A stretch of DNA of 64,000 nucleotides from Cystobacter ferrugineus (GCF_001887355.1 NZ_MPIN01000003.1:1-64000), one strand, 5' to 3'. Numbered from the stretch's first letter, positions 17,692 to 27,812 are shown. Numbers and translations: made by a program. Notes: generated from the letters alone by a model not told the origin.

Positions 17692-19203
17692 ATGAGCGAG
17701 ACCACGTCCCAGTCACCGTCCAAGCGCCCACTGCCGCCAAGGGTCTCTTCCTTGCCGCTGGTGGGATGTGTGCCGAGTCTGGTCGCCAACCCGACCGCCT
17801 TCATGGAGAAGGCCCAGCGGGAGCACGGCGACATCTTCATGATGGACCTGGGCATCACCCAGGCCATTGGCCTGTGCCATCCCCGGCACGCGCATCACGT
17901 CCTCGTGGAGCAGGCCCAGAACTACTCCAAGGGCGGTCCCTTGTGGATCTCGCTGCGGACCTTCCTGGGCAACTCGCTGACCGTGAGCGAGGGAGACTTC
18001 TGGAAGCGGCAGCGGCGCATGATCCAGCCCGCGTTCCATCATCATCGCGTGAGCGGACTGACGAGCGTGATGGTGGAGGCCATCGATGAGTGCCTGTCGG
18101 AGTGGGACGCGGCCGCGCAGGAGGGCAAGCCCTTCGATGTGTCGGTCGCGCTGAACCGGGTGACGATGACCGTGCTGGTGCGCACCCTGTTCGGCTGCGC
18201 GCTGGACAAGGGCGAGGCGGACCAGGTCGCCCAGGCGTTCAAGGTCGTCCTGGACTACTTGATGCTGGGCATGGCGACGCAGTCCCTGCCGAGCTGGGTT
18301 CCGGTGCCGGGCCGGCAGCGCTACCGCAAGTCGATCCAGATGATCGACGAGGTGCTGGAGCGGATCATCCAGCGGGGACGCCAGCACCGCTCCGACGAGG
18401 TCACCCTGCTCTCCCTGATGCAGGAAGCGGTGGATGGGGAGTCGGGCGAGCAGATGACCAACCAGCAACTGCGCGACGAGGCGCTGGGGTTCATCATCGC
18501 GGGCTACCACACGGCCGCGTCGGGCATGACCTGGGTGCTGCACTCGCTCGCCAAGTACCCGGAGATCACCGAGCGGGTACGGGCGGAGTTGGACTCCGTC
18601 GTGGGAGAGAGCAAGCCTGGCTTCGCGGAGTTGATGCGGATGCCCTACACCCGGAACGTGCTGCAGGAGTCGCTGCGCATCCACTCCCCCATGGTGTGGC
18701 TGCCGCGCCTGGCGGTGAACGAGGGCGAGATCGACGGCTACCGGATTCCGCAGGGCAGCGTGATGGTGATCTTCGCGCACCGCATCCACCGTCACCCCAG
18801 CGCCTGGGAGAATCCGCTGACCTTCGATCCCGACCGCTTCACGCCGGAGCGCTCCGCGGGGCGGCACAAGCAGGCGTGGCTGCCGTTTGGCGCGGGCCAG
18901 CGTCAGTGCATCGCCAAGGAGTTCTCCCTGATGGAGGGCACGCTCATGATGGCCCGCATCCTCTCGCGCTACGAGCTGTCGTCCGTTCCGGGACGCGTGG
19001 CCAAGGAGGTCGTCGGCGCCAACCTGAGCACCAAGGACGGCATGTGGTTGCACCTGCGGCCGCGCAAGCCCCAGGTCCAGGCTTCGGCCCCCCAGGTCCA
19101 GGCTTCGGCCTCCCAGGTCCAGGAGCCAGCGCCCCAGGCCCAGACTCCGGTCCCCCTGGTCCAGGCTCCGGAGCCCCAGGCCCGGATCACGGGCACGGTG
19201 TGA
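17692..19203 (+). CDS. Cytochrome P450 (CYP4/CYP102-like class), 503 aa, with a repetitive tail
   Basis: A second, unrelated P450. Landmarks: the heme-facing [12 protein letters not shown] in the C-helix region, the I-helix [14 protein letters not shown], the K-helix [10 protein letters not shown], the PERF-like DPDRFTPER, and the heme loop [14 protein letters not shown] with the axial Cys. These are closer to the CYP4/fatty-acid-hydroxylase branch than to the first P450. The last ~45 residues are Pro/Gln-rich repeats with no P450 homology. The ATG at 17692 follows GGGGAG; a longer frame to 17578 lacks such a site. It is divergent from the first P450 and convergent with ribD (45 bp between stops). 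Substrate unknown; a tailoring step on the terpene is inference. Confidence 0.92.
   Translation: MSETTSQSPSKRPLPPRVSSLPLVGCVPSLVANPTAFMEKAQREHGDIFMMDLGITQAIGLCHPRHAHHVLVEQAQNYSKGGPLWISLRTFLGNSLTVSEGDFWKRQRRMIQPAFHHHRVSGLTSVMVEAIDECLSEWDAAAQEGKPFDVSVALNRVTMTVLVRTLFGCALDKGEADQVAQAFKVVLDYLMLGMATQSLPSWVPVPGRQRYRKSIQMIDEVLERIIQRGRQHRSDEVTLLSLMQEAVDGESGEQMTNQQLRDEALGFIIAGYHTAASGMTWVLHSLAKYPEITERVRAELDSVVGESKPGFAELMRMPYTRNVLQESLRIHSPMVWLPRLAVNEGEIDGYRIPQGSVMVIFAHRIHRHPSAWENPLTFDPDRFTPERSAGRHKQAWLPFGAGQRQCIAKEFSLMEGTLMMARILSRYELSSVPGRVAKEVVGANLSTKDGMWLHLRPRKPQVQASAPQVQASASQVQEPAPQAQTPVPLVQAPEPQARITGTV
19069..19185 (+). repeat. 21-bp tandem repeats encoding the P450 tail
   Basis: About five and a half copies of a 21-nt unit encode the heptapeptide PQVQASA, decaying to [21 protein letters not shown] and PQAR. 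The first two copies are nearly identical in DNA. The tract lies wholly after the conserved P450 fold and would be a disordered Pro/Gln-rich tail. Confidence 0.85.
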
Positions 19204-19248
19204 GCGAGCGCGGGAACCGGGGGCGCCGCGAGCGCCTCCGGTAGAGGC

Positions 19249-20424
19249 TCAACGCGAGGGCGAGAGCCGGGCGCGCAGCAGCAGATCCTCGCCCACCTGC
19301 TCGAAGGCGAGCGGGCTGACCGTGAGGGCGCGGGCCATCTGCTTGACGCCCAGCGAGCCCGACCAGGACAGGCCCTCCCCGCCAATCAGCTTGGGGGCCA
19401 CGAAGAGCAGCAGCTCGTCCGCCAGTTCCTCGCGCAGGAACGAGCCGTACATCTCCGCGCCACCCTCCACCAGCACATGGTTGAGGCCCTCCTTGGCGAG
19501 CCGGCGCATGAGGGCCTCGAGATCCACCCGGCCCTGCTTCTCCGGGAGCTGCCAGACATCGGTGCCCGTCGCCAGGAAGCGCCTGGCCTTGCGGGAGGAA
19601 GGATCCTCCAGCGTGGCCACCACGGTGCGCGCGGGCGAGCGCTGGGTGAAGACCTGGAGCGTCGAGGGCAGGCGCAGGTGCGAGTCCACCACCACGCGCA
19701 CCGCGTCCTTCCCCCCGCCCCCGGGCAGACGCGTGGTGAGCTGGGGGTTGTCCCGGCGGGCGGTGGTGGCCCCCACGAGGATGACGTCCACCCGATCTCG
19801 CAGCCGGTGCACCCAGGCCCGGGCTTGCTCCCCCGTCACCCAGCGCGAGTCGCCCGTGGCGGTGGCCAGCTTGCCGTCCAGTGTCACCGCCGCCTTGAGC
19901 GTGACGAAGGGCAGACCGGTGCGCATCGCCTTGAAGAAGGGGCGGTTGAGCTCATCCGCCTCGTCCTTGAGCACCCCGGTGAGGACCTCCACGCCGGCGC
20001 GCCGCAGCCGGGCGACGCCCTTGCCATTCACCTTGGGGTTGGGATCCGACGAGGCGGTGATGACCCGGCGCACGCCCGCGTCGATCAGCGCCTGGCTGCA
20101 CGGCGGCGTGCGCCCGTAGTGATCACACGGCTCCAACGTCGTGTAGAGATCCGCGCCGCGTGCCTTGCTGCCCGCGGCCTCCAGCGCCACCACCTCGGCG
20201 TGCGCCGTACCGGCCCGGCGGTGATAGCCGCGCGCGATGATGCGGCCGCCCTTCACCAGCACCGCGCCCACCACCGGGTTGGGGCTGGTGCGGCCAAGTC
20301 CCTTGGCGGCCTCCTCCAGCGCCAGGCGCATGAAGAACTCGGCCACCGCCCGATCGAAATCCGCCGTGCGCTTGGCCCGGGGGGCGCGCCCCGCCTGCAA
20401 CCGCGCTCGCGTCAAGAGCCGCAT
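19249..20424 (-). CDS. ribD: Riboflavin biosynthesis protein RibD (deaminase/reductase)
   Basis: A bifunctional enzyme: it deaminates the pyrimidine produced from GTP and then reduces its ribosyl side chain. Residues ~30-175 are the cytidine-deaminase-like domain with zinc ligands in GTAHAEV and EPCDHYGRTPPC. The rest is the dihydrofolate-reductase-like reductase (FVTLKAAVTLDGKLA, DVILVGATTARRDNP, LVEGGAEMYGSFL). The 391-aa protein carries a basic N-terminal extension of ~28 residues before the usual start (DRAVAEFFMRLAL), so a later start is possible. It lies 6 bp after nrdR, an order conserved in many bacteria. Here it is separated from ribE by the terpenoid island. Confidence 0.95.
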   Translation of the reverse strand: MRLLTRARLQAGRAPRAKRTADFDRAVAEFFMRLALEEAAKGLGRTSPNPVVGAVLVKGGRIIARGYHRRAGTAHAEVVALEAAGSKARGADLYTTLEPCDHYGRTPPCSQALIDAGVRRVITASSDPNPKVNGKGVARLRRAGVEVLTGVLKDEADELNRPFFKAMRTGLPFVTLKAAVTLDGKLATATGDSRWVTGEQARAWVHRLRDRVDVILVGATTARRDNPQLTTRLPGGGGKDAVRVVVDSHLRLPSTLQVFTQRSPARTVVATLEDPSSRKARRFLATGTDVWQLPEKQGRVDLEALMRRLAKEGLNHVLVEGGAEMYGSFLREELADELLLFVAPKLIGGEGLSWSGSLGVKQMARALTVSPLAFEQVGEDLLLRARLSPSR

Positions 20425-20430
20425 CGCCCG

Positions 20431-20928
20431 TCACCCGTCCTTGTCCGGTGGACGCGGCGGCTTGTGCTCGCGCGTCCGGTCCGACAGCAAGTCCTTGAGC
20501 TCCTCCATGAACTCGGTGATGTCACGGAAGCTCCGGTACACCGAGGCGAAGCGCACATAGGCCACCTCGTCCAGCGCGTGCAGCCGACGCATCACCTCCT
20601 CGCCGATGACCGACGAGGCTACTTCCTTCTCCCCTACCCCTTGCAACAGCCGCTCCACGGCGACCAGCGTCTCCTCGAGCTGGTCCGCCGACACCGGCCG
20701 CTTCTCGCACGCCTTCTGCAGCCCCGCGAGCAGCTTGTCCCGATCGAACGTCTCGCGCCGGCCGTCCTTCTTCACGATGAGCGGGTAGATTTCCTCCACG
20801 CGCTCGTACGTGGTGAAGCGCCGCTTGCATTGCAGACACTCGCGGCGCCGGCGGATGACGGACCCCTCATGCGACTCTCGCGAGTCGATGACCTTGTTCT
20901 CGGGGTCCTGGCAGAAGGGGCAACGCAT
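20431..20928 (-). CDS. nrdR: Transcriptional repressor NrdR
   Basis: NrdR represses ribonucleotide reductase genes, sensing dATP/ATP. The 165-aa protein starts MRCPFCQ and holds the zinc ribbon (CPFC near residue 3 and CLQCKRRF near residue 31). The ATP-cone domain follows ([20 protein letters not shown]), with [11 protein letters not shown] near its end. A short charged tail ([11 protein letters not shown]) follows. It lies 8 bp after glyA and 6 bp before ribD. No ribonucleotide reductase gene is in the window. Confidence 0.95.
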   Translation of the reverse strand: MRCPFCQDPENKVIDSRESHEGSVIRRRRECLQCKRRFTTYERVEEIYPLIVKKDGRRETFDRDKLLAGLQKACEKRPVSADQLEETLVAVERLLQGVGEKEVASSVIGEEVMRRLHALDEVAYVRFASVYRSFRDITEFMEELKDLLSDRTREHKPPRPPDKDG

Positions 20929-20936
20929 GGCACGCG

Positions 20937-22193
20937 CTACTTCAGGCGCGAGGCGTAGAGCGGGAAGCTCCGGGTGAACTCCTGGATGCGGCCCCGGATG
21001 CTCGCGAGCCGCTGCTCGTCCGAGGCGTTGTCCAGCGCCTCGACCACCAGCGCGCCCACGGTGGCCATCTCCGCCTCCTTCATGCCGCGCGTGGTGAGGG
21101 CCGGGGTGCCGATGCGCACGCCCGACGTCACGGTGGGCTTCTCCGGGTCGAACGGAATCATGTTCTTGTTCACCGTGATGCCCGCCTTGCCCAGCACCTC
21201 CTCGGCCACCTTGCCCACGAGCTTCTTGGGGCGCAGGTCCACGAGCATCAGGTGGTTGTCCGTACCGCCCGAGCACAGCCGCAGGCCACCCTTCTGCAGC
21301 GCCTCGGCGAGCGCCTGGGCATTGGCGACGATCTGCTTCTGGTAGGCCTTGAACTCGGGGCTGAGCGCCTCGCGGAAGGCCACGGCCTTGGCGGCGATGA
21401 CGTGCATGAGCGGGCCGCCCTGGATGCCCGGGAAGATCTGGCTGTTGAGCGTCTTGGCGTAGGGCTCCTTGCTCAGCACGAGGCCGCCGCGCGGGCCGCG
21501 CAGCGTCTTGTGGGTGGTGCTGGTGACGATGTCCGCCAGGGGCACCGGCGAGGGATGCAGCCCCGCGGCCACCAGGCCCGCGATGTGCGCCATGTCCACC
21601 ATGAGCGCCGCGCCCACGCTGTCGGCGATCTCCCGGAACTTCGCGAAGTCGATGATGCGCGGATAGGCCGAGGCGCCCACCACCACCACGCGCGGCTTGT
21701 GCTCCTTGGCCAGGGCGGCCGCCTGCGCGTAGTCGATCGTCTCGGTGTCGCGGGTGAGGCCGTAGTGCACGGCCTTGTAGAGCTTGCCGGAGAAGTTGAA
21801 CGCGGAGCCGTGGGTGAGGTGGCCGCCCGAGTTCAAGTCCAACGCGAGCAGGGTGTCACCCGGCTTCATCAGCGCCATGTAGGCGCCCATGTTGGCCTGG
21901 CTGCCCGAGTGGGCCTGGACGTTGGCGTACTCGGCGCCGAAGAGCTCCCGGGCGCGGGAGATGGCGAGCGTCTCGGCCACGTCCACCACCTCGCAGCCAC
22001 CGTAGTAGCGCTTGCCGGGGTAGCCCTCCGCGTACTTGTTCGTGAGCACCGAGCCGGCGGCTTCCATCACCGCGGGGCTGACGAAGTTCTCCGAGGCGAT
22101 CAGCTCCAGGCCCTCTTCCTGGCGCCGCGTCTCGTCCTGGATGGCGCGGGCGATCTCGGGATCGACCTCGGCCAGAAGACGGGTGTTCTCCAT
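20937..22193 (-). CDS. glyA: Serine hydroxymethyltransferase
   Basis: GlyA converts serine and tetrahydrofolate to glycine and methylene-tetrahydrofolate using pyridoxal phosphate. The 418-aa length is standard. Signatures include [32 protein letters not shown] and [12 protein letters not shown], and the PLP-lysine motif is [15 protein letters not shown]. The ATG at 22193 is preceded by GAGGAG. It is 8 bp upstream of nrdR and 32 bp downstream of rpiB in one direction, so rpiB-glyA-nrdR-ribD is a likely operon. Confidence 0.97.
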   Translation of the reverse strand: MENTRLLAEVDPEIARAIQDETRRQEEGLELIASENFVSPAVMEAAGSVLTNKYAEGYPGKRYYGGCEVVDVAETLAISRARELFGAEYANVQAHSGSQANMGAYMALMKPGDTLLALDLNSGGHLTHGSAFNFSGKLYKAVHYGLTRDTETIDYAQAAALAKEHKPRVVVVGASAYPRIIDFAKFREIADSVGAALMVDMAHIAGLVAAGLHPSPVPLADIVTSTTHKTLRGPRGGLVLSKEPYAKTLNSQIFPGIQGGPLMHVIAAKAVAFREALSPEFKAYQKQIVANAQALAEALQKGGLRLCSGGTDNHLMLVDLRPKKLVGKVAEEVLGKAGITVNKNMIPFDPEKPTVTSGVRIGTPALTTRGMKEAEMATVGALVVEALDNASDEQRLASIRGRIQEFTRSFPLYASRLK

Positions 22194-22225
22194 GGATTGT
22201 GTCTCCTCGGTTGGAAGGCCGGCCG

Positions 22226-22666
22226 TTACCGGGACTCGGCCTCTCGAATCTTGTCTAGACGCCGCTGGTGCCGCCCGCCCTCGAAGGGAGTGGCCAGGAA
22301 GGCCTCCAGGATGCTGCGGGCGAGTCCAGCACCCACCACGCGCTGGCCCAGGCACAGCACGTTGGCGTCATTGTGGGCGCGCGCCATGCGGGCCACGAAC
22401 TCGTCCGTGCACAACGCCGCGCGGATGCCCGGGTGCTTGTTGGCCATGATGGCCATCCCCATGCCCGTGCCACACACGAGCACGCCCCGAGCAGCGCTTC
22501 CCTCGGCCACCGCCCGGGACACCAGGCGGGCATAGTCCGGGTAGTCCACGGACTCGGCGCTGGTGGGGCCCACGTCATCCACCTCGACGCGCAGCTCCTG
22601 GAGCGCCTTCACCAGCTCACGGCGCAGCTCCAGTCCCGCATGATCCGACGCGATGATGACCTTCAT
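22226..22666 (-). CDS. rpiB: Ribose-5-phosphate isomerase B
   Basis: RpiB interconverts ribose 5-phosphate and ribulose 5-phosphate. The 146-aa protein shows the LacAB/RpiB family pattern: [14 protein letters not shown] at the N-terminus, DYPDYARLV, the catalytic-loop [13 protein letters not shown] with the active-site Cys, and [14 protein letters not shown]. The ATG at 22666 follows GGAGGG. It provides pentose phosphate precursors used, among others, by riboflavin synthesis. It lies between fabF and glyA. Confidence 0.95.
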   Translation of the reverse strand: MKVIIASDHAGLELRRELVKALQELRVEVDDVGPTSAESVDYPDYARLVSRAVAEGSAARGVLVCGTGMGMAIMANKHPGIRAALCTDEFVARMARAHNDANVLCLGQRVVGAGLARSILEAFLATPFEGGRHQRRLDKIREAESR

Positions 22667-22741
22667 GAGAGCCCTCCTCCACCCGGGACTGGACCGGACA
22701 CGAGCCGAGCCCCCTCCCGACGAGCGAAGGGGGCGCGGGAA

Positions 22742-23998
22742 CTACCGGAAACGCTTGAACACCAACACCGCGTTGGTGCCACCGAAACCAAACGAGTTGC
22801 TCATCACCGCGTCCACGCGCTGCTCACGCGCCTGGTTGGGCACGTAGTCCAGATCGCAATCGGGATCCGGCGTGGTGAGGTTGATGGTCGGCGGGATGAC
22901 CCCGCGCAAGAGCGTCATCACGCTCACCACGGCCTCGGCGCCACCGGCCGCGCCGAGCATGTGGCCCGTCATGGACTTGGTGGACGAGACGGGCAGCTTC
23001 CTGGCGTGCGCGCCGAAGACCGTCTTGATGGCCTTGGTCTCGTTGGCGTCGTTGAACGGCGTCGAGGTGCCGTGCGCGTTGATGTAGCCCACGTCCTCGG
23101 GGTTCATCCCCGCGGAGGCGAGCGCCAGGCGCATGCAGCGCGCCGCGCCCTCGCCCTCGGGGGCCGGCTGCGTCACGTGGTGCGCGTCCGAGTTGGCCCC
23201 ATAGCCCACCAGCTCCGCCAGGATGTTGGCGCCGCGCTTCTTCGCGTGCTCCAGCTCCTCGAGGACGATGATGCCCGCGCCCTCGCCCATCACGAACCCG
23301 TCGCGCTCCTTGTCGAACGGACGGCTGGCGTGCGTGGGATCATCGTTGCGGCTGGACAGCGCCTTCATCACCGAGAAGCCACCCATGCCCAGCGGGGTGA
23401 TGGCGGCCTCGGCTCCGCCCGCGATGACCGCGTCGCACTCGCCCAGGCGGATGGACTTCCACGCCTCGCCGATGGCGTGCGCGCTGGTGGCGCAGGCCGA
23501 CACGGGCGACCAGTTGGGCCCCTTGCATCCATAGCGCATGGAGATGAGGCCCGGCGCCATGTTGATGATCATCTGGATGATGAAGAAGGGCGAGAGGCGG
23601 TCGAACCCCTTGTCCAGCCCCTTGCGGTGCTGCTCCTCCAGCGAGGAGATTCCACCAATGCCCGAGCCGACGATGACGCCCACCTTCTCGGCCTGGTAGC
23701 CGTGGGGGGCGTCCGGCCCGATGGGCAGCCCGCTCTCCTTCACGGCCATGTCCGCCGCGGCGAGCGCATACTGGGCGAACAGATCCATGCGGCGCACCTC
23801 GCGCCGGTCGATGAACTGTTCGGGCTGGAAGTCCTTCACCTCACCCGCGAAGCGGGTATCGATCTTCCCCAGCTCGAAGCGGGTGATGGGCCCGATACCG
23901 GATTGACCGGCGAGCATCGCCTGCCAGTTCTTCTCGGTGCCGGTTCCCAGTGCCGTGATGATTCCGGTCCCGGTGATGACGACTCGTCGGTTTGACAC
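22742..23998 (-). CDS. fabF: 3-oxoacyl-[acyl-carrier-protein] synthase II (FabF)
   Basis: FabF condenses malonyl-ACP with an acyl-ACP in fatty acid elongation. At 418 aa it has normal length. The catalytic Cys is in [12 protein letters not shown], and the two active-site His are in [12 protein letters not shown] and [15 protein letters not shown]. The start is taken as the GTG at 23998 ([12 protein letters not shown]) because GGAGAG lies just upstream; a TTG 12 nt earlier is possible. It is 75 bp after acpP, the usual partner and order. Confidence 0.97.
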   Translation of the reverse strand: MSNRRVVITGTGIITALGTGTEKNWQAMLAGQSGIGPITRFELGKIDTRFAGEVKDFQPEQFIDRREVRRMDLFAQYALAAADMAVKESGLPIGPDAPHGYQAEKVGVIVGSGIGGISSLEEQHRKGLDKGFDRLSPFFIIQMIINMAPGLISMRYGCKGPNWSPVSACATSAHAIGEAWKSIRLGECDAVIAGGAEAAITPLGMGGFSVMKALSSRNDDPTHASRPFDKERDGFVMGEGAGIIVLEELEHAKKRGANILAELVGYGANSDAHHVTQPAPEGEGAARCMRLALASAGMNPEDVGYINAHGTSTPFNDANETKAIKTVFGAHARKLPVSSTKSMTGHMLGAAGGAEAVVSVMTLLRGVIPPTINLTTPDPDCDLDYVPNQAREQRVDAVMSNSFGFGGTNAVLVFKRFR

Positions 23999-24073
23999 GT
24001 GACTCTCCAAATACCGCGATGCTGCGTTGGAACGCTGGGCGGGACCAGCGCTCCCCGGCCCTTCGACTGCTGC

Positions 24074-24316
24074 CTACTTCTTGTGGGTGTTGACGTAGTT
24101 GATGGCGTCGCCGACGGTCTTGATGTTCTCGGCCTCCTCGTCGGGAATCTCGACCTCGAACTCCTCCTCCATCGCCATGACCAGTTCCACGATGTCGAGG
24201 CTGTCAGCGCCCAGATCCTCGATGAAGGAGGACTCAGGCTTGATCTCGTCCTCCCCCACGCCCAGCTGGTCGGCGATGATGGACTTGACCTTGGCCTCGA
24301 TAGCAGAAGTCGACAT
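24074..24316 (-). CDS. acpP: Acyl carrier protein
   Basis: This 80-aa acidic protein carries growing acyl chains on a 4'-phosphopantetheine. The attachment Ser is in the invariant [10 protein letters not shown] motif, and the surrounding helices ([34 protein letters not shown]) are standard. GGAGG lies just upstream of the ATG. A sigma-70-like promoter is visible in the gap between it and fabG, so acpP-fabF can be transcribed separately from fabG-fabD-plsX. Confidence 0.97.
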   Translation of the reverse strand: MSTSAIEAKVKSIIADQLGVGEDEIKPESSFIEDLGADSLDIVELVMAMEEEFEVEIPDEEAENIKTVGDAINYVNTHKK

Positions 24317-24384
24317 AGGTGTTGATTCCTCCGGAAACCGCGTGACGGTCCAGCATACTCCCCGGACCCTGTAAAGGCGGGCGC

Positions 24385-24413
24385 GGTATACTCCAGGCTC
24401 CGCGCCGATCCAA
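24385..24413 (-). promoter_or_regulatory. Likely sigma-70-type promoter of acpP-fabF
   Basis: On the minus strand TTGGAT (24413-24408), a 17-bp spacer and TATACC (24390-24385) lie just after the fabG stop and about 70 bp before acpP. Each box matches 4 of 6 consensus bases and the spacing is ideal. Confidence 0.5.
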
Positions 24414-24420
24414 CCCTTGG

Positions 24421-25167
24421 CTACATGTACATGCCGCCGTTCACCTTGAGGACTTCTCCGGTGATGTAGGCAGCGGCGTCACTGGCCAGGAAAAGCACGG
24501 CCTGGGCCACCTCCTCGGCGGACCCCAGACGGCCCAGGGGGATGGCGGCCAGCATCTTCTCGCGCGTCTCACCCTCCAGGTAGGACGTCATGTCCGTGGC
24601 GATGAAGCCCGGGGAAACCGCGTTCACCCGGATGTTGCGGCTGGCCAGCTCCTTGGCCACCGACTTGGTCAACCCGATGAGGCCTGCTTTGGACGCCGAG
24701 TAGGCGGCCTGTCCACCGTTGCCCATCTCCCCCACCACGGAGGTGAGGTTGATGATGGCGCCCCCCTTCTGCTTCATCATCGGCCGGCTGGCGGCGCGGA
24801 TGAGGGCGAAGGCGCCCCGGAGGTTGGTGTCGAGCTGCCGATCCCAGTCCTCGTCCTTCAAGCGCATGACCAGGCCGTCCACCGCGATGCCCGCGTTGTT
24901 CACGAGCACGTCCAGGCGGCCGTGCGTCTTGACGATGTGCTCCACGGTGCTCGCGCACGCGGCGGTGTCCGCCACGTCGAAGCGGATGACTTCACCCTGG
25001 GCACCCGCGGCCTGGACGAGCCCCAGCGCCTCCTGCGCCGCGGCTTCGTTGCCCGCGTAGCCGATCACCACCTTGGCGCCCTGCTTCGCGAAGCCCACCG
25101 CGATGGCCCGGCCGATTCCGCGCGAGCCACCCGTCACCAGCACCACCTTGTCCTTGAACGTGCTCAT
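24421..25167 (-). CDS. fabG: 3-oxoacyl-[acyl-carrier-protein] reductase FabG
   Basis: A short-chain dehydrogenase that reduces 3-ketoacyl-ACP with NADPH. The 248-aa protein has the nucleotide-binding [13 protein letters not shown], the NNAG motif ([11 protein letters not shown]), the catalytic Ser ([11 protein letters not shown]) and Y-x3-K (YSASKAG), and ends NGGMYM. The ATG lies 3 bp after the fabD stop. Length and motifs are normal. Confidence 0.97.
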   Translation of the reverse strand: MSTFKDKVVLVTGGSRGIGRAIAVGFAKQGAKVVIGYAGNEAAAQEALGLVQAAGAQGEVIRFDVADTAACASTVEHIVKTHGRLDVLVNNAGIAVDGLVMRLKDEDWDRQLDTNLRGAFALIRAASRPMMKQKGGAIINLTSVVGEMGNGGQAAYSASKAGLIGLTKSVAKELASRNIRVNAVSPGFIATDMTSYLEGETREKMLAAIPLGRLGSAEEVAQAVLFLASDAAAYITGEVLKVNGGMYM

Positions 25168-25170
25168 CTC

Positions 25171-26106
25171 TCAGGCTCCCAGGGCCGCGAGGACCTTCTC
25201 CAGGCTCGCGGAATCTTCCACGTTGAACGACTCGAGGTCCTTGCTGATGCGCTTGGTGAGACCGCTGAGCACCTTGCCCGGGCCCAGCTCCACGAGGCGC
25301 GTGACGCCCTCGGCCTTGAGCGTCTCCACGCACTCGATCCACCGCACCGGCGCGCTGACCTGCTCGAGCAGGAGCGGCACCACGCGCGCCGCGTCCGCGT
25401 TGGGACGCGCCTCCACGTTGCTCACCACCGGCACGCTCGGGGCGGACACCTTCACCCCGGAGAACACCTGCGCCAGGCGCGGCTTGACCGGATCCATCAG
25501 CGCGCAGTGGAAGGGAGCGGACACGGGCAGGGGCATCACGCGCTTGGCGCCCAGCTCCTTGCACCGGGCCCCGGCGCGCTCCACCGCCTGGGCATTGCCC
25601 GCGATGACCGTCTGCTCGGGCGAGTTGTAGTTGGCCGGCGCCACCACCTGACCCTGGGCCGCCTCGTCACACGCCGCCTTCACCTTGTCCGGCGTCAGGC
25701 CGAGGATGGCGGCCATGGCCCCCACGCCCTCGGGCACCGCCTCCTGCATGAAGGTGCCGCGGGCGCGCACCGCCCGCACCGCGTCCGGCAGCGACAGCGC
25801 GCCCGACACCACCAGCGCCGAGTACTCACCAAGCGAGTGTCCCGCGACGAACGCCGGCGCCGGGCCCCGCTTGGAGAAGACGGCGTGCGCCGCCACCGAC
25901 ACCGTGAGGATGGCCGGCTGCGTGTTGGCCGTCAGCTTGAGCCCGGCCTCCGGGCCCTCGAACATGAGCTGGGTGAGCTTCTCGCCCAGCGCCTCGTCGG
26001 CCGCCTCGAAGACGGCCCGGGCCTCGGGGAACTTCTCGTACAGGTCCTTCCCCATGCCGACCGTCTGGCTGCCCTGGCCGGGGAAGATGAACGCGATCTT
26101 CGACAT
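25171..26106 (-). CDS. fabD: Malonyl-CoA:ACP transacylase FabD
   Basis: FabD loads malonate onto ACP. The 311-aa protein starts MSKIAFIFPGQGSQTVGMG, the family signature. It has the nucleophile Ser in VAGHSLGEYSALV and the catalytic His in VSAPFHCALM. The ATG at 26106 is chosen because it starts exactly at the conserved N-terminus; the open frame continues further without homology. It is 132 bp from plsX; fabH, usually between them, is absent. Confidence 0.96.
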   Translation of the reverse strand: MSKIAFIFPGQGSQTVGMGKDLYEKFPEARAVFEAADEALGEKLTQLMFEGPEAGLKLTANTQPAILTVSVAAHAVFSKRGPAPAFVAGHSLGEYSALVVSGALSLPDAVRAVRARGTFMQEAVPEGVGAMAAILGLTPDKVKAACDEAAQGQVVAPANYNSPEQTVIAGNAQAVERAGARCKELGAKRVMPLPVSAPFHCALMDPVKPRLAQVFSGVKVSAPSVPVVSNVEARPNADAARVVPLLLEQVSAPVRWIECVETLKAEGVTRLVELGPGKVLSGLTKRISKDLESFNVEDSASLEKVLAALGA

Positions 26107-26238
26107 GCGGCTTGCTCCCTCCCGATTCACTCCCGCGCCCCGCGCCTGTCGCCCTCCCGAAGGGGGCGTGCCCTCAGGCGTCGTGGCCAGGGTGGCGGAA
26201 ACGCCCTCTTGCCGCATTCGCCTGGCTTGGGCCAGCAC

Positions 26239-27312
26239 TTAACGTCTCGCCCCTCGTTGCTCCTCCGACAACCCCCGCGTCCCCCCACGTTGGCGTACGG
26301 GGAGCCATGAGGCCGCCTGGGCGATGCAACGCGTCAACTCGGCCCGCAGTCCCGCCTCGGCGTTGCGCAGGGCGGCAACCAGGGCCTGTTGGATGGCGCG
26401 GGGCGAGCTGCGGCCATGGGCCACGATGCCCACCCCCTCGATGCCGAGCAGCGGGGCGCCGCCGACTTCCGCGTAGTCCAACCGCGTCTTCAGCCCCGCG
26501 AAGATGGGCCGCAGCAGCAGGGCCCCCAGCTTGAGCGGCAGCCCTCCCCGCTCGATCGCCGAGCGCAACAGGCCCGTCACCCCCGCGGCCGCCCCCTCGG
26601 TCGTCTTGAGGACCACGTTGCCGGTGAAGCCATCGGTGACGACCACCTCCACGTCCCCGGAGAAGAGACTCCGGCCCTCGACATAGCCGGTGAAGTGCAG
26701 CTCCGAGCGCCGGAGCAACGCGGAGGCCTCGCGCGTGAGCGCCGTGCCCTTGGAGGGCTCCTCTCCATTGGAGAGCACCGCCACGCGGGGCCGCTCGATG
26801 CCCAGCAGGGCGCGCATGTAGGCACTGCCGAGCACCGCCCACTGCGCGAGGTGGACGGGGCGGCACTCCACATTGGCCCCGGAATCCAGCAGCAGACAGT
26901 GCCCCGCGCCCTTGAGCGTGGGCAGCAGCGTGGCGATCGCCGGGCGCTCCACCCCGGGCAGGCGTCCGAGCAACAACAACGCCCCGGCCATCACCGCGCC
27001 CGAGTGCCCCGCCGACACCAGCGCCTGGGCCTCGCCCCGGCGCACCAGCTCGAAGCCCACCCGCAAGGAGGAGTCCTTCTTGCGGCGGATGGCGGCGAAG
27101 GCGTCCTCCTCCATCTCCACCACCTCGGTCGCGGGGTACGGGTGCACGTTGCCCGGCGCCCCTCCCTCCCGGGCCAGGCACGCATCCAGGCGCGCGGGTG
27201 CCCCCACGAGCACCACCTCGTGCTCCGGGTGCTCACGCGCGAACAGGAGGGCGCCCCGTACGGGGGCCTCGGGGGCATGGTCACCCCCCATCGCATCCAG
27301 GACGAGCCTCAT
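26239..27312 (-). CDS. plsX: Phosphate acyltransferase PlsX
   Basis: PlsX makes acyl-phosphate from acyl-ACP for phosphatidic acid synthesis. It begins MRLVLDAMGGDHAP, the family N-terminus. GHSGAVMAGALLLLGR, the DSGANVECRP segment, the SNGEEPSKG segment and TDGFTGNVVLKTTEG follow. At 357 aa it is slightly longer than usual because of an Arg-rich C-terminal tail. It is the first gene of the plsX-fabD-fabG chain and is divergent from rpmF, with a 200-bp promoter region between. Confidence 0.95.
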   Translation of the reverse strand: MRLVLDAMGGDHAPEAPVRGALLFAREHPEHEVVLVGAPARLDACLAREGGAPGNVHPYPATEVVEMEEDAFAAIRRKKDSSLRVGFELVRRGEAQALVSAGHSGAVMAGALLLLGRLPGVERPAIATLLPTLKGAGHCLLLDSGANVECRPVHLAQWAVLGSAYMRALLGIERPRVAVLSNGEEPSKGTALTREASALLRRSELHFTGYVEGRSLFSGDVEVVVTDGFTGNVVLKTTEGAAAGVTGLLRSAIERGGLPLKLGALLLRPIFAGLKTRLDYAEVGGAPLLGIEGVGIVAHGRSSPRAIQQALVAALRNAEAGLRAELTRCIAQAASWLPVRQRGGTRGLSEEQRGARR

Positions 27313-27401
27313 CGCGGGCGCATCCTTCCATGGACGCTCCGGGGCGAGGGGGGCAGAATGGGCGCTCCCCCCGCTGGGATTGTCGTGGATCCACTGTCGC
27401 G

Positions 27402-27430
27402 TTGACTCACACGCCTTGAGCGGCTAGGGT
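27402..27430 (+). promoter_or_regulatory. Possible promoter of rpmF
   Basis: TTGACT, a 17-bp spacer and TAGGGT lie 82 bp upstream of the rpmF start. The -35 box matches 5 of 6, the -10 only weakly. Confidence 0.4.
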
Positions 27431-27512
27431 CCGCCGCCTTCCGAGCTTTTGCCGGTCGGGACCGGTGGGGATGCCCCGGTGGTCCAGGGCCGTGACGATA
27501 TAGAGGTGAGCC

Positions 27513-27698
27513 GTGGGTGTTCCCAAGAAGCGTACGTCCAAGATGCGTCGTGACCGCCGCCGTGCGGCCAACAACAACCTGCGCACCGCCGTGCAGGTGA
27601 TTCAGTGCTCCAACTGCAAGGAGCCCATCCTTCCCCACCGCGCCTGCTCGGCGTGCGGCCACTACAAGGGCCGTGAGACGGTGCCCGCCCAGGCCTGA
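27513..27698 (+). CDS. rpmF: 50S ribosomal protein L32
   Basis: The 61-aa basic protein begins with a GTG and reads GVPKKRTSKMRRDRRRA, the L32 signature. The zinc-binding cysteines of the C+ form are present (CSNC and CSACGHYKG). In most proteobacteria rpmF lies between the DUF177 gene and plsX in the same direction. Here it is the only one on the plus strand, so the block has been rearranged. A strong terminator follows. Confidence 0.95.
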   Translation: MGVPKKRTSKMRRDRRRAANNNLRTAVQVIQCSNCKEPILPHRACSACGHYKGRETVPAQA

Positions 27699-27727
27699 GT
27701 TCCCCTTCGCGGGACCAGGAAGGCAGA

Positions 27728-27775
27728 AAGGCCGCTCCCTCCAACACAACGGAGGGGCGGCCTTCGTGTTTTTGG
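27728..27775 (+). terminator. Rho-independent terminator of rpmF
   Basis: AAGGCCGC and TCCCTCC (27728-27742) pair with GGAGGGGCGGCCTT (27751-27764) around an 8-base loop with one bulged base; a run of T follows (GTGTTTTT). It lies 30 bp after the rpmF stop, in the gap convergent with the DUF177 gene. Confidence 0.85.
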
Positions 27776-27812
27776 GCTCCCGGCCCGAAGCCAGGAGCCC
27801 CCCGCCTCGGGT

